Shown here in pieces: positions 44,175-54,884 of a stretch of 64,000 bases of DNA (its first letter is position 1; every line of letters starts with the position of its first letter). This stretch comes from Agriotes lineatus (Eukaryota > Arthropoda > Insecta > Coleoptera > Elateridae): contig CALNHX010003597.1 of assembly GCA_940337035.1 (NCBI GenBank), positions 1-64,000 on the forward strand. Reading direction: 5' to 3'. The notes beneath the pieces were generated by a model that saw only the letters and a program-made list of their open reading frames with translations, ran no database searches and was not told the origin of the DNA. The position numbers and the translations under genes are program-made.

Positions 44175-44605
44175 GGGCAATAGAAGAACTATCCCTACTG
44201 GATCAAAACTTAGAGCTTCAGGAAACGTTGTTGGAAGAAAATAGCGAGTTCACAACTATACAAGTCATATTTCCAGAAGGCTGCACCCAGATTCCACCTC
44301 TTATATCGGAAATAGACACCTTAATTTCTCTGGAAAATATAACTCAAGAAGTCCAAGAACCAGAGCCAAAAATTAAGAAACCTAAAAAGGAAAATTTACC
44401 TTTTGCGGAGTTTTGGACCCCTGCAGGATATGAATGCCCTAATTGTGAGAAACTTTATAACGCTAGGAAAAATTTGGCCAGGCACGTTAAAAGTGAATGC
44501 GGAAAGGAACCGCAGTATATGTGCCCCTACTGCGATTACAAAAATCATCGGCGAAATGAGATTAAAAAACACGTTCGAAATAAACACAGTTTGCTTATAT
44601 TGTGA
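44175..44605 (+). CDS. lola: lola alternative terminal exon (cassette 7)
   Basis: The acceptor TGTTGCAG gives GG plus 142 codons and TGA, the longest cassette here. A leader of about 85 residues is acidic (LDQNLELQETLLEENSEF), then KIKKPKKENL. Finger 1: CPNCEKLYNARKNLARH, ending VKSEC; linker GKEPQYM; finger 2: CPYCDYKNHRRNEIKKH, ending VRNKH. Five residues follow. AATAAA is at 44717-44722. It lies only 57 bases after a repeat copy whose inverted partner follows the next cassette. The acceptor pyrimidine tract is weak. Confidence 0.9.
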
Positions 44606-44788
44606 ACTGATGCAATTGTCTCATGTCCATGAGTATAATGTTGTATTACATTGCGGACTATTATTTTTATACAAGAACAATTTCAGAGTTCCTGTCAATG
44701 TATATGGTGTAGCTAAAATAAAATAAGTTTTACTTGAGTATTTTTATTTTAACATGATCTTAGAATAATGCAACATGATTAATTTCAG

Positions 44789-45021
44789 ATGATTTGAAAG
44801 TTAGTCAGCAGGAAGTATTGAGCAATCTTCTGTCTGACACGATTCCGCAATATTCGTGTAGGAACTGTGGCAAGAACTACACTTATCATTCATCATTGTA
44901 CCAACACTTAAGATACGAATGCGGCAAGGAATCTGAATTTCTTTGTCCTCATTGCCCTCATAAAACCAAACGAAAAAGTAATTTGCAAGTGCATATTTCT
45001 CATCGACACTCTGATAGTTAA
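44789..45021 (+). CDS. lola: lola alternative terminal exon (cassette 8)
   Basis: The acceptor GATTAATTTCAG is followed by AT, then 76 codons and TAA. The leader is DLKVSQQEVLSNLLSDTIPQ. Finger 1: CRNCGKNYTYHSSLYQH, ending LRYEC; linker GKESEFL; finger 2: CPHCPHKTKRKSNLQVH, ending SHRH, with a three-residue tail. AATAAA is at 45105-45110 and touches the reversed repeat that begins at 45111, so the repeat may supply or bound the 3' UTR. The gap from cassette 7 is only 183 bases. Confidence 0.92.
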
Positions 45022-45110
45022 AATTTAAAGATTAGTAAATAATGCTCACTGATTGTACATATGTAGAACTGTTGAAGAAGTTAATACATGGTTACCGTAA
45101 TTACAATAAA

Positions 45111-45826
45111 AAATCTGGTGTGATATACTCACACAACTTCCTTTTACAGTGAGCTTATAATTAGCCAAAAATTTGATTTTTAATTTTTAGTATTTGTCAA
45201 TTTTCAAAAATTACAAATTCTTCAGAAACCGTACAAAATAGAGTGTTAGTTCAAGAGACAAATGTTCTTTAAAATTTTAAGCTGAATACAAAAATATAAT
45301 AATATACCGGGTGTTTTAAAATAGGAGTTAATAAAAAAAATAGAAAAAAAAGCAAAATAAACCCATTTTAGAAGTATTCAACTGGAAAATCACCTATCTC
45401 ACATCAATACACATTAAAAATGTAATAAAAATGTAATGGGCCTAAAAATGGTGGTAAATTGAATAGGATAGACCGGCCAATAGCACGCACAGCCCCGTTT
45501 ATAAAAATATAAAGTTTGAAAAAAATCATTAGAGCTGTTTTTGAAAAAATCGAAAAAAACTGAAAAATCACAAGAGTAAACACCTACTTCCGGTTATGCG
45601 ATTTTCTTCAAAAGCTTGCTGTCGCATCTACATAGAACACAAAACGTATATATGAAGTTTCAATGCCATATCTCTTTTCGCTTTTTAGGTTTTCTGTTCA
45701 CCGGCAGACCAATGAACAAAAATATGTTTTTTGGGTTCAGGGGACTCTAAAACGTGAAGATCTGTTGAAAACTCAATTTCAAAGTTTTGGGGTGAATCCA
45801 ATACTTCCTTTATCGTAAAAGGAAGT
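45111..45826 (-). repeat. Interspersed repeat, inverted copy of 43453-44117
   Basis: Read on the minus strand it begins with the same hairpin (ACTTCCTTTTACGATAAAGG at its end) and CTTCACGTTTTAGAGTCCCC, and ends at AAATCTGGTGTGAT. It lacks the (TG)n tract of the direct copy and has extra internal sequence (about 45430-45500). Confidence 0.85.
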
Positions 45827-45997
45827 AAAACTTATGAGAAAGTTTATAAAATTAATTTATATGTGACTGAAGTATCAAACAAATGTTAATAAATTTGTTT
45901 GTGATATAGTTAAATGTTTACATTAAAATGTAACAAAACATCCACACAAAGAATTATGCATTATATTGAATACCTACTAAATTAATCAATATTTTAG

Positions 45998-46194
45998 GAA
46001 CGCCAGTTACAAACCCCATGATGCCTCCTATTTGTTTCAAGTGTGGTAAAATCTATAAGCGGGTTAGTTCTCTTCGACGACATTTAAAATACGAATGTCA
46101 AAAGGAACCACAACAAGTGTGTCCTGTTTGCAGCAAAAGAACGCATTTGAAAAGCAATTTAATTCAACACATGCGAATGGTTCATGATATCTGA
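45998..46194 (+). CDS. lola: lola alternative terminal exon (cassette 9)
   Basis: The acceptor TCAATATTTTAG leads to GA plus 64 codons and TGA; the shortest cassette. There is a leader of just 10 residues (TPVTNPMMPP). Finger 1: CFKCGKIYKRVSSLRRH, ending LKYEC; linker QKEPQQV, where Q replaces the common G; finger 2: CPVCSKRTHLKSNLIQH, ending MRMVH, and DI. AATAAA is at 46237-46242. It was found by reading codons across the region, as it has no ATG near its start. Confidence 0.9.
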
Positions 46195-47219
46195 GGGATT
46201 ACATGAAATTTGTTGTATATATATTTTGTATTTATTAATAAATACATTGTAATTGTTATATATATAATTAAAAGTGAAATTGAATTATTGTATTTGTTTT
46301 TCCTCAGCCTGTCAAATAACATTTTTTCTAGATTTCCCAGACATTTTGAAAATAAGCTACTAAAATATCTACAGTGTGTCTACTTAAGTTGGTGCCCTAT
46401 GGAAAACTTTGTTATTATAAGTTTTACGAAAAAAACTAATTCTTTATAAAAATCTCTGCTTTCGAAAACAATAATGTTCAGCTATTCACATTTGACATCG
46501 AATATACAGGGTGTCCACAAATTGAAAAAGTTCGATAGGAATTTTTTGACTACTTCAATTTTAAATTAAATTTTGAAAATCCTATTGACTTGTAAAACAG
46601 AGAGAGGCGGACCCCCGAGGGCCTCTTGGAGAGGGGCGGAGCCTTGAGGGCCCCCTTGTAGAGGGGCGGAGCTTCCTTTATTGTAAAAGGAACGAAAAAT
46701 AAGCAATCATGGTCGTAGATAAAATATCGTATTTGATCCGCGTAATATAGCTATTATTGCACTCGTATGCCTTCGGCTTGTGTTTCAGTTTTCATGCTCG
46801 TGCAAAAATACCTTTATTATATTCTCATTAAATAATATACTTTATTGTTAAGATGCTGTCAATGTAAGTAATCAACGGGATAGTAAAAAGGTAAAGGGGT
46901 TTATCAGGGTCATTTAAATTCCCTCAACTGGAGGGCGGGCTGTTATAAGGACCTTGCGTCTCCATTCAGCCAAGAACGAAATATTATAGGAAAGGTGGAG
47001 AAGTACTGCCGCCCGACATTCGACTCTTGGAAAACCTTAATCGAATCAGCTACCTCTGGAAGCAGATGTGCTACCCACTACTCTACAAAGCTGGGTTTGG
47101 AACGGTCTACTGGCGCGAGGTTTTAAGCGAGCGCCGTTGAAACGTGATGAGCGAGCGGTGCACCTGGCGCCATCTCTTGGCAACGGCTGGAACCGTGGAG
47201 CGGTGTAAATCCGTGCTGT
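46195..47219. other. Non-coding DNA with transposon scraps
   Basis: ATACAGGGTGTCCACAAATT (46504) resembles the end of a Tc1/mariner-type element. CTTCCTTTATTGTAAAAGGA (46671-46690) is a further scrap of the repeat at 43453, next to two copies of GAGAGGGGCGGAGC. Nothing coding. Confidence 0.5.
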
Positions 47220-47590
47220 CTACAGTGCCTTTATATAGACAATGGCGTGTCCTATTTTTGATTGGCTCCCTAAATCACGTGGTTTTAGCCGCCATGTTTA
47301 GGCTAAATCACCTGTGATTCGTGTTATACTTTTGGCAGTACTGAAGTGTATTGTCAGTCTATGTCAAATTCGTGGTTAGTAGGTTAGGTTTTGTTTGTTA
47401 TTTAACACAGGCTGACGTAAATCTTAACCTGCAAACTTAGAATGTTTTCCGTACTGCCAAACATAAAACACGTATCACAGTCGACTCTGATTACGGATTT
47501 AAATGACACCCGTTAGAAATTTACCTAAATATGGCGGGGGGGGGGGGGCTTAGTTGTATTGTCGCCACTGTCTATCTAAAGGTACTGTAG
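47220..47590. mobile_element. MITE with 26-bp inverted ends (371 bp)
   Basis: CTACAGTGCCTTTATATAGACA at the left faces TGTCTATCTAAAGGTACTGTAG at the right, about four mismatches. Inside is a hairpin with TAGGTTAGGTTTTG related to the one at 27068-27185. A run of 13 G lies at 47536-47548. No target duplication is clear. Confidence 0.65.
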
Positions 47591-48026
47591 TGCTGCGGAA
47601 GTCTGCGCCCGCAGTGTTACAAAGAGAGATTACAGAAAAAATGTAATACATTACACAGAATGAAAGTGTTTATGCTTGACTCGGAGACTTTAAAAAAGTA
47701 CTCGGACGCTTCGCGTCCTCGTATTCTTCAACATGCTTCTTCATTTGCAAAGTATCACTTTCATGTCTTGTAATGTAGTATACTAAAGTTGTAAAAATTG
47801 CAATAGCAATTAAATTTAAAAAAAAACTGAGGCCTGTGGTTACATGTGAACATTTAATATGTTTTTTCTGCATTTTAGAATAAAGAGTTGAAAGATGAAA
47901 ACAATTTAATTAAATTGCTAATTAATACACATGAAAAGTTGTATAGTTTTACTAACAATTTTATGCCTCTAAAACAATATTCTTTGAATACTAATATTTA
48001 AAATACATCTTTTTTGAGACCAGCTG

Positions 48027-48413
48027 TGGAAAATCAACCACAAATGTGGTTCCAACAGGATGGAGCCACAGCACATGCAGCACGAGACAATGGTTCCCTT
48101 ACGGGATATCTTTGACGAACGCATTATTTCATGCAATAGCAACTTCAATTGTTAGCCGCGTTCACCAGATTTAACCACTCCAGACCGTTTTTTTTGGGCT
48201 TATTTGAAAGAACGAGTGTCCATCAATAAACCCGCAACTATCCTCCAACTGAAAACAAATAATCGCAATGAAATCTGTGCCATAACAATTGAAATATTGC
48301 GAAGAGATCATGGAGAATGTGTTGAAAAGAGCGCGAATGTGCGAAGCAGAAAATGGCCACCATTTGCGGATCATCTTTTGTGTTTAGGTCAATTCAATTT
48401 TCCATTTGTGTAG
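48027..48413 (+). pseudogene. 3' fragment of a Tc1/mariner-like transposase
   Basis: MWFQQDGATAHAARDTMVPL (one frame shift within) has the second catalytic Asp in QQDGAT; then PRSPDLTTPDRFFWAYLKER with the third. It stops after KWPPFADHLL. The N-terminal half is missing. GCGCCACTCTGTATA at 48493 may be the element end. Confidence 0.82.
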
Positions 48414-49338
48414 TGTACTTTTAAATATATGTATATAATTTACTACAAAATAAATAAAAGTTATAACAAATTAAAACCATAAAGCTCATTTTGCGCCACT
48501 CTGTATATACAATACTGTTAATTTTGCATAGAAAATAAAATCTATAAACATAAGTTTAGTGGTTTCGAAGTGACCAATTTTAGTAAATTAAACGACAATT
48601 ATTTTCAAGTAATTAAAATATACAGGGTGAATCTAATTGGTCATACAAAAAATGCACTACAATATTCTACTCTTAAAAATAAAACGAAAACCTAAGAAAC
48701 ATTTTACATTTTACTCAGTGTTTTTCAAAATATAAGCAATTTAAGATTGGTAAAAGTCACTACATTACTAATGGTAGTTAGGTATGATGATCATATGCAC
48801 ATAAAGTAATATTATCCTTTACAGTATGCAGCATTATTTCCACACGTTTTTCTGTTGATAATCGAAAAGAGAAATATAACAAAAAGAACAAATTGGTTAA
48901 ATTATATAAAACGATTTTCACTTTAATTTATTAATACTCCTCAGAGAAGTATTGTTTTTGTAGATTATTGTTATGCTGTTGTTAACTATGTAATTATAAC
49001 AAGTGTTAAGGCTCAGCTTTGAGTGGCTTTTACTAGAAAAATACAACTCGACCATTTAGATATAGTAAAAATATAGTCGATATTCTGTTTAGAACTGTGT
49101 TTAGTTCATCATTCTTTCCTGTAATACCTTGCATATTTAAAAATAATTTTCTAATATCTGTATCTATCTGGTCGTATGTTTGCAGTTCTTAAAAAAATTG
49201 AAATTTGAACGACTATTTACTGTTTTAATAGGATTTGATTTTAACCCAATTTATTTTGTGCTATTTATATTTTTTTGCTTAAACGATTTCCTCTACTCAC
49301 ACATTTCCAAATAATTTCTGAAGCACTCTATACTTCAG
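48414..49338. other. Intron ahead of cassette 10
   Basis: AT-rich. ATACAGGGTGAATCTAATTG at 48622 is a further DNA-transposon end. No exon is recognised. Confidence 0.5.
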
Positions 49339-49688
49339 ACTTTCTTGAAAGCTACATTACGTCTGAAAGCAATGTCACTCTGCGTGCGCTGTTGGGCAAT
49401 CCTGTAAAAGCAGAAACAAAAAAGGACATCGGCAGATCCATGCGGAAGTTTAGAATTATTAGCGATGACATTATTCATCTTGGGTACAGCAGCGAGTCCC
49501 AGTTTTCCTGCCGACATTGCGGAAAACGTTATCGTTGGAAGTCAACGATGAGGAGGCACGAGCAGGTGGAATGTGGTGGAAAGCAACCAGGCTATCAATG
49601 TCCAAAATGCTCTTATCGTGCTAAACAGAAAGGCAATTTAGGGGTTCATATTAGAAATCATCACAATGAAAATGATAAATCAGAATAA
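49339..49688 (+). CDS. lola: lola alternative terminal exon (cassette 10)
   Basis: The acceptor CACTCTATACTTCAG leads to AC plus 115 codons and TAA. The ATG at 49275 precedes the splice site. A leader of about 55 residues ends in IISDDIIHLGYSSESQFS. Finger 1: CRHCGKRYRWKSTMRRH, ending EQVEC; linker GGKQPGYQ, one residue longer than in the other cassettes; finger 2: CPKCSYRAKQKGNLGVH, ending RNHH. A short acidic tail follows. The only AATAAA (49793-49798) adjoins a non-LTR element. Confidence 0.9.
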
Positions 49689-49797
49689 TATTTACAAGAA
49701 GCTAAAATCAAAATATAAATATAATGATTGATAATAATTAGTGCCTTATTGTTAAGCAACAAGTTTGTTGAAGGTTTTATATTTTTATATTAAATAA

Positions 49798-50427
49798 ATG
49801 CATTTTCTGCATATGTCACGGAACTGCTTGAAGGCTGCACATGTTAACGTACGTTCTTTGTTACCAAAAATAAACGAAATACGAGAACTTCTCTTAAACA
49901 AACAATTTGATATTTTTGCAATTTCGGAAACTTGGTTAACTGTTAATATTAATTCGGATGATCTATTTATTCAAAACTACAGATTATTTCGTAAGGATCG
50001 TGGTACAAGAGGAGGAGGTGTTGCATTTTATGTAAGAAATTTTATTAAAGTTCGAATAATTGATAGTAATGACAATATTGAGCAGTTATGGATATCTGCT
50101 ACAGTTAATTCAAAGAAATTTATCTTTGGTGTTGTATACAGGCCTCCTCAGCTGAACTACAAAATATTTGTGGATGAACTTGAGAACTCTTTCATGTTGT
50201 GCGCACCGGTGTCTGATAATATTTTTTGTATGGGTGATTGTAATGTAAATTTCGTTACTCCTGATACTCCCGCAACAGAGTATTTTAACAATATGTTAGA
50301 TTCGTTTAACTTAAAACAGATTATCAATGTTCCAACTAGATTAGGGGCAAATCAAAATTCTATATTGGATATTATTATTACATCTAATGTATCGCTCGTC
50401 AGGAGTGGAAAATTTTTATTTATCTGA
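49798..50427 (+). pseudogene. AP-type endonuclease domain of the non-LTR element
   Basis: KAAHVNVRSLLPKINEIREL, FAISETWL, FRKDRGTRGGGVAFYV, GVVYRPP, CMGDCNVNF and SILDIIITSN follow the exonuclease-endonuclease-phosphatase order used to nick target DNA. It ends out of frame at 50427; the true protein went on to the RT. The ATG at 49798 overlaps AATAAA and need not be the start. Confidence 0.85.
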
Positions 50428-52591
50428 TCACGAACTTGTGTATTGCTATGTGTCCGGTCGTGTGCCTGAATCTGTACCTGCAATCTGTACTTTCAGGGAT
50501 TATAAACAATTCAACGTTGCTGACTTTAGTAACGATTTGAAGTTACTCTCCTTGCATCGATTATACAATATAGATGACATTAATGGTAAAGTTCAATTTT
50601 TAAATTCTCAGTTGTTAAGTTTATTCAATAAACATGCACCGTGGTGTACTGTTAAACTTACTGAAAAACCTGCACCATGGATTACGGATAATATTAAATT
50701 ACTAATGAAGCGGCGCGACAGGGCGAAAAATAAATTTAAAAGGTGTCAAACCAGGGCTGCTTGGGAATATTACAAGTTGCTGAGGAATTATACTAATTTG
50801 GCGCTAAAAAATGAAAAAAGGGCTTATTTTCAGTTTAAATGTGCAAATACTAACAGCACAGTAATGTGGAAAGAGTTAAAAAGATTGCAGGTTGGACATG
50901 AAAAAAACAAAATAATGAGTGCACACATAAATCAAGATAATGTTGAAGAATTTAATAATTATTTCATTAATAGTATACCGCACATAGATGTTGATAATAA
51001 TGTTTTAAGTTTCTATATAAATAATTCATCAGTAAATAGTCAGTTTAAATTTACACCTGTTAATATGGACGAGATACTGAAAATAATTTATTCCTTAAAG
51101 AGTAATGCTACAGACTCTGATGGCATTAATGCTCACATGCTAAAATTATGTTGTCCATATATTGCAGAATTTATTACACATATTATTAATAGTTGCATTG
51201 CGGAAAATAAATTTCCGGACTGTTGGAAGGATGCTTTTGTAATACCGATATCCAAGATTGCACAACCTGTGGATTACAAAGATTTTAGGCCAATTAGTAT
51301 TTTGCCAACAATGTCAAAGATTTTAGAAAAGGTTATTAACACCCAATTGCGAGTCCATTTACAAAGTTTTAATATATTACCAGAATCACAATCTGGTTTT
51401 CGTCCATTCCACAGTTGTACAACTGCATTATTACATATAACAGATGATATTCTAAGAGCACAGGATAATGGCAGTTGTGCAATTTTGGTTCTTCTGGACT
51501 ATAGTAAGGCTTTCGACACAATTAACCATAATTTATTATCTGCCATCTTGCATTACATTGGTCTTGATTCTTCAGCAATTAATTTAATAAAAAGTTATTT
51601 AACTGATCGAAAACAATGTGTTAAAGTTCAAAATAGTATATCTAATTTCATAAATATAGAGAGAGGAGTACCACAGGGTTCCATACTTGGACCATTATTA
51701 TTCACGGTATACACTAGCAACTTCCATAACAGATTAGCGACTTGTAGTGTTCACATGTACGCTGACGATACCCAGATATATCATGCATTTCGTCCTGATG
51801 ATATTGGGCGTGCAGTTCATGATGTAAATGATGACTTAGATATTATTTCTCGCCTATCGCAACAGCATGCACTTCTACTAAATCCGTTAAAATCATGTGC
51901 TTTATTATTTGGTAAAACAAATGATAACCTGATAGTACCACACATAAAGATAGATAACTCTGAGATACCACTAGTGAACAGTGCCAAAAATTTAGGTTTG
52001 ATTATGGATAAATCGTTCAGATATAAAGAGCACATTTGCAAATGTATTCAAAGAGCATATTATAATTTAAAGCTTTTATATCCGCATAGATTATACTTAA
52101 ATCAGAAGGTTAAAACTATTCTCTGCGATTCATTGGTGTTATCACAGTTTACCTATTGTGCTCCGGTGTATGGGCCAGGACTAGACTGTGAGACATTGCA
52201 ACGTATACAGCGTGTTCAGAATTCTTGTTTACGTTTTATCTACGGCATTCGCAAGTTTGATCACATTTCTCATAAATTATATGATGCAAAATGGTTAAAT
52301 ATGAAAAACAGAATATATCTCCATAGTGCATTATTATTTCATAATATAATATCAGACAAACAGCCTCCCTATTTATACAATAAGATTACTTTCAGGACTG
52401 ATGTGCATAATCTGAACTTAAGGCATCGAGGTTTAATTACAATACCGCACTATAATTTGTCTATATTCCAAAGAGCTTACACTTTCAACATTGCTAAAAC
52501 TTATAATGATATTCCTCAGTCGTTTAAAAACTTATCATCCAAACAATTTAAAGAAAAGTTATTTTTAATATTATTTGAGACACAGCGTTGA
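50387..52591 (+). CDS. Reverse transcriptase of the non-LTR element
   Basis: 734 codons. FYLSDHELVYCYVS ends the endonuclease; a basic linker follows; the RT then shows DFRPISILPTMSKILEKVIN, ESQSGFRPFHSCTTALL, LLDYSKAFDTINHNLL, ERGVPQGSILGPLLFTVYTS and the catalytic MYADDTQIY. The C-terminal part has KNLGLIMDKSFRYKEHI and SQFTYCAPVYGPGL. Open throughout, so only the upstream frame shift obviously disables it. The ATG at 50387 is an accident of the shift. Confidence 0.9.
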   Translation: MYRSSGVENFYLSDHELVYCYVSGRVPESVPAICTFRDYKQFNVADFSNDLKLLSLHRLYNIDDINGKVQFLNSQLLSLFNKHAPWCTVKLTEKPAPWITDNIKLLMKRRDRAKNKFKRCQTRAAWEYYKLLRNYTNLALKNEKRAYFQFKCANTNSTVMWKELKRLQVGHEKNKIMSAHINQDNVEEFNNYFINSIPHIDVDNNVLSFYINNSSVNSQFKFTPVNMDEILKIIYSLKSNATDSDGINAHMLKLCCPYIAEFITHIINSCIAENKFPDCWKDAFVIPISKIAQPVDYKDFRPISILPTMSKILEKVINTQLRVHLQSFNILPESQSGFRPFHSCTTALLHITDDILRAQDNGSCAILVLLDYSKAFDTINHNLLSAILHYIGLDSSAINLIKSYLTDRKQCVKVQNSISNFINIERGVPQGSILGPLLFTVYTSNFHNRLATCSVHMYADDTQIYHAFRPDDIGRAVHDVNDDLDIISRLSQQHALLLNPLKSCALLFGKTNDNLIVPHIKIDNSEIPLVNSAKNLGLIMDKSFRYKEHICKCIQRAYYNLKLLYPHRLYLNQKVKTILCDSLVLSQFTYCAPVYGPGLDCETLQRIQRVQNSCLRFIYGIRKFDHISHKLYDAKWLNMKNRIYLHSALLFHNIISDKQPPYLYNKITFRTDVHNLNLRHRGLITIPHYNLSIFQRAYTFNIAKTYNDIPQSFKNLSSKQFKEKLFLILFETQR

Positions 52592-52795
52592 CAGGTAGCG
52601 TTCGAGTATCTCCGTGATACATTGTTATTGTATTTATGTATATATGTAATTAATGTTTTCTGGCATTGCATTTTATTTTGTAAATTTTTACGGTATTTAC
52701 AAGGGCGAAGTGGAAGAATAGCTCTGCTAAACTTCGTCCTTGCGATTCAGCCTTTTGAATAAAGATTTATTTATTTATTATTTATTTATTTATTA

Positions 52796-54048
52796 ATATT
52801 GTTTTAATTTTATAATATATTTACACACACACACACACACACACATATTATATAATTTTAATAATGAGAATTTTAAAGCAATGCTTACGTAAGTATATTC
52901 ACATATAGTGGATTTTCATCAGAAAATTTGGAGCAATATTTAGTGTGTCAGGCAAATGCTCGGTATTTTTAATATTGTACTTATATTATCATTAACTACC
53001 ATATACATATTATATATTATCAAATTATCATTATTTTATTAGTTAGCATGACTAAGTAAGACATTATTTTTCCACCATTTACTTTTTGCTTATTCCATAG
53101 CATCTATTATTTTTTATTAGAATGTTTAAGCTTCACAATTAATAAAAATTAATACCTACAACATTTTTAGCCAATCGTTTTAAGTTCAAAAAATCAAAAC
53201 GGTATTCTTTGCCTAATTTAGACCATGCAGCCTAAATTGCTTACTTTAGGTTTTTAGTGCCTAAACCTGGCATTTTTGTGGCCTGAATAAGGAGCATATT
53301 TTAACTTTTTTAAAGGCCTAAAATCCGCGCCCTAATAATCAGGTGAGCAGCTTGCAGTTCCTCCACCTGACGAAAGGCATCCGTTATTGTTGACTTGTCA
53401 AGTACGTGAAGACGAGAAGTTGCTTTTAGAAAGCATTCAACAGTTACTAATTACACGAGATAGGCAGCTGGATTTTGCCGAAGATATTTCCACGAACACT
53501 GCACGCATAGAGCAAAAAGGACTTGGGGTTGAGAATAGTCAAAAATCCATTTAGTGACCTGGAATTTGTCGACATACACGGAAACGCCAAACATGACTCA
53601 CAGTTACTCGTAATACGATGAGGAATAAATAAGCATATCCGACTCCAAATGATTTCTGGAATAACACCCTGAAAAAATCTGCTCGTGTATGACTACGCCA
53701 GCGTACGCAGTGACATATCTGCTGCGTGTGTACAACATGCCAGCTCAGGTATTAATCCTCTATTGGTGATAAATTCCAGTCACTAAACTTATGTGCGGGC
53801 AACCTCCACTCAAGCATGAATTCATTGTGACCAAAACAAAATGCCACCACGGTTGTTTTACATATATAAAATATCAACAATGTAAATTAAATGTTAATGC
53901 AAAACCTTTGAAATCTTGTAGAACTTATATTACTTTCAAAACTTATATCCGCAAGAATAAATGGATAACAATGAAGATATTGAAAAATATATCTACTGAA
54001 ATTGTACATTGGCAATAGTAAGTGTTCTTCATCGGCATTTTGTTGTAG
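52796..54048. other. Intron with a (CA)n microsatellite
   Basis: (CA)n at about 52824-52845. At 53190-53330 is a segment with several G/TGCCTAA words (GCCTAATTTAG, GCCTAAATTGC, GCCTAAACC, GCCTAAAATCC), origin unknown. The acceptor of cassette 11 is at 54041-54048. No coding signal. Confidence 0.5.
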
Positions 54049-54335
54049 ACGATCCATTGAGTGTTGGTATAATATACGAGTGCGAGACATGTGGCAGACC
54101 ATACAGGCATAAATCTTCCTTATACACTCACAAAAAGTATTATTGTGGCAAGAATCCGATGTTTTGGTGTTCTAAATGCGAATTCAAAGCCAAGTACAAA
54201 CATTTACTTCAACTACATATTAATAACCATCATAAAACTCCAATACAGGTAAAAATAACAAAACAAGAAAGTGCATGTGCCTACACGGTTTTATTTTTGT
54301 TTCAGTCGACAGATAGAAATACAGTGAATGAATAA
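54049..54335 (+). CDS. lola: lola alternative terminal exon (cassette 11)
   Basis: The acceptor CATTTTGTTGTAG leads to AC plus 94 codons and TAA. The leader is DPLSVGIIYE. Finger 1: CETCGRPYRHKSSLYTH, ending KKYYC; linker GKNPMFW; finger 2: CSKCEFKAKYKHLLQLH, ending NNHH. The tail of about 30 residues is the longest hydrophobic one here (AYTVLFLFQ). AATAAA (54331-54336) overlaps the stop codon. A possible donor-like GTAAAA within the tail at 54249 might truncate it, so the extreme C-terminus is less sure. Confidence 0.88.
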
Positions 54336-54624
54336 ATATTAATTGAAAATAGTGGTACAGTAACGGGTCAGCATTCCATCGAAGAATTACAACTTGATAA
54401 CTATAACACTACACTCAAGATTATAAAAAAAATGCTTGTAATAATATGCTGCTATACTTTTAAATATAATGGATTTGGAATTCTGTATCTCTGTATATTT
54501 ATATTATCTGAAAATATAATGAAAAACATAATGCCAATTTTGTAAATTTACATATTTCAGCATACTTTTTACTTACTCAGCAATAACTCATATTTTCCAC
54601 TAACTGTAATTACTTCTATTTCAG

Positions 54625-54884
54625 AATCAGAAGACCAAAATCCGTTGCAATTCAAAAAAGATTATTACAAAAAATTAATGTTATTAAGGAGTGATGAAAG
54701 CAGGAGAAAATTTCAATGTTTATGTTGTGGGAAGCTTTATAAGCGTCGAGAAATGGTGTTACCACATTTACGATTGGAGTGAGGCCAGGTTCGTCAGTTT
54801 GTATGTCAATTGTGCATGCAAAGATTTGAGAGAAATGAACATTTGGTGGCCCACGTAAAAACTGTACATTCCAAAAAGGATTAA
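54625..54884 (+). pseudogene. lola: lola cassette with TGA replacing a zinc-binding Cys
   Basis: The acceptor CTTCTATTTCAG leads to AA and 51 codons: SEDQNPLQFKKDYYKKLMLL, then finger 1 with CLCCGKLYKRREMVLPH and LRLE, then TGA (54780-54782) just where every sister cassette has the fourth ligand Cys of finger 1. The frame then stays open for 33 codons with a whole second finger (CQLCMQRFERNEHLVAH, ending KTVH) and a normal TAA. AATAAA is at 54919-54924. One base change, TGC or TGT to TGA, would explain it. As read, it yields no complete finger. Confidence 0.88.

Larger units (their letters stand above)
49798..52795 (+). mobile_element. CR1/Jockey-like non-LTR retrotransposon, one frame shift
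   Basis: An endonuclease frame and a reverse transcriptase frame are followed by about 150 bases and a (TTTA)n-type tail (52765-52795) after AATAAAG. The two frames belonged together: the protein runs from one to the other if a single base is allowed for near 50395. No separate gag-like ORF1 is seen, so the 5' end is probably truncated. The copy lies just after cassette 10. Confidence 0.85.

Noticed and set aside
52824..52845. CRISPR-like or regulatory repeat
   Set aside because: It is a plain (CA)n microsatellite; nothing in the window has the spacing of a CRISPR array, and the DNA is eukaryotic.
53190..53330. An unknown transposon with GCCTAA words
   Set aside because: Several repeats of the word are visible, but there are no ends, target duplication or coding content to support an element.
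54780..54782. Selenocysteine at the TGA replacing Cys in the cassette at 54625
   Set aside because: A TGA-for-Cys swap invites this idea, but no selenocysteine insertion element was recognised in the short 3' region, zinc-finger ligands are not known to be selenocysteine, and a point mutation is far simpler.
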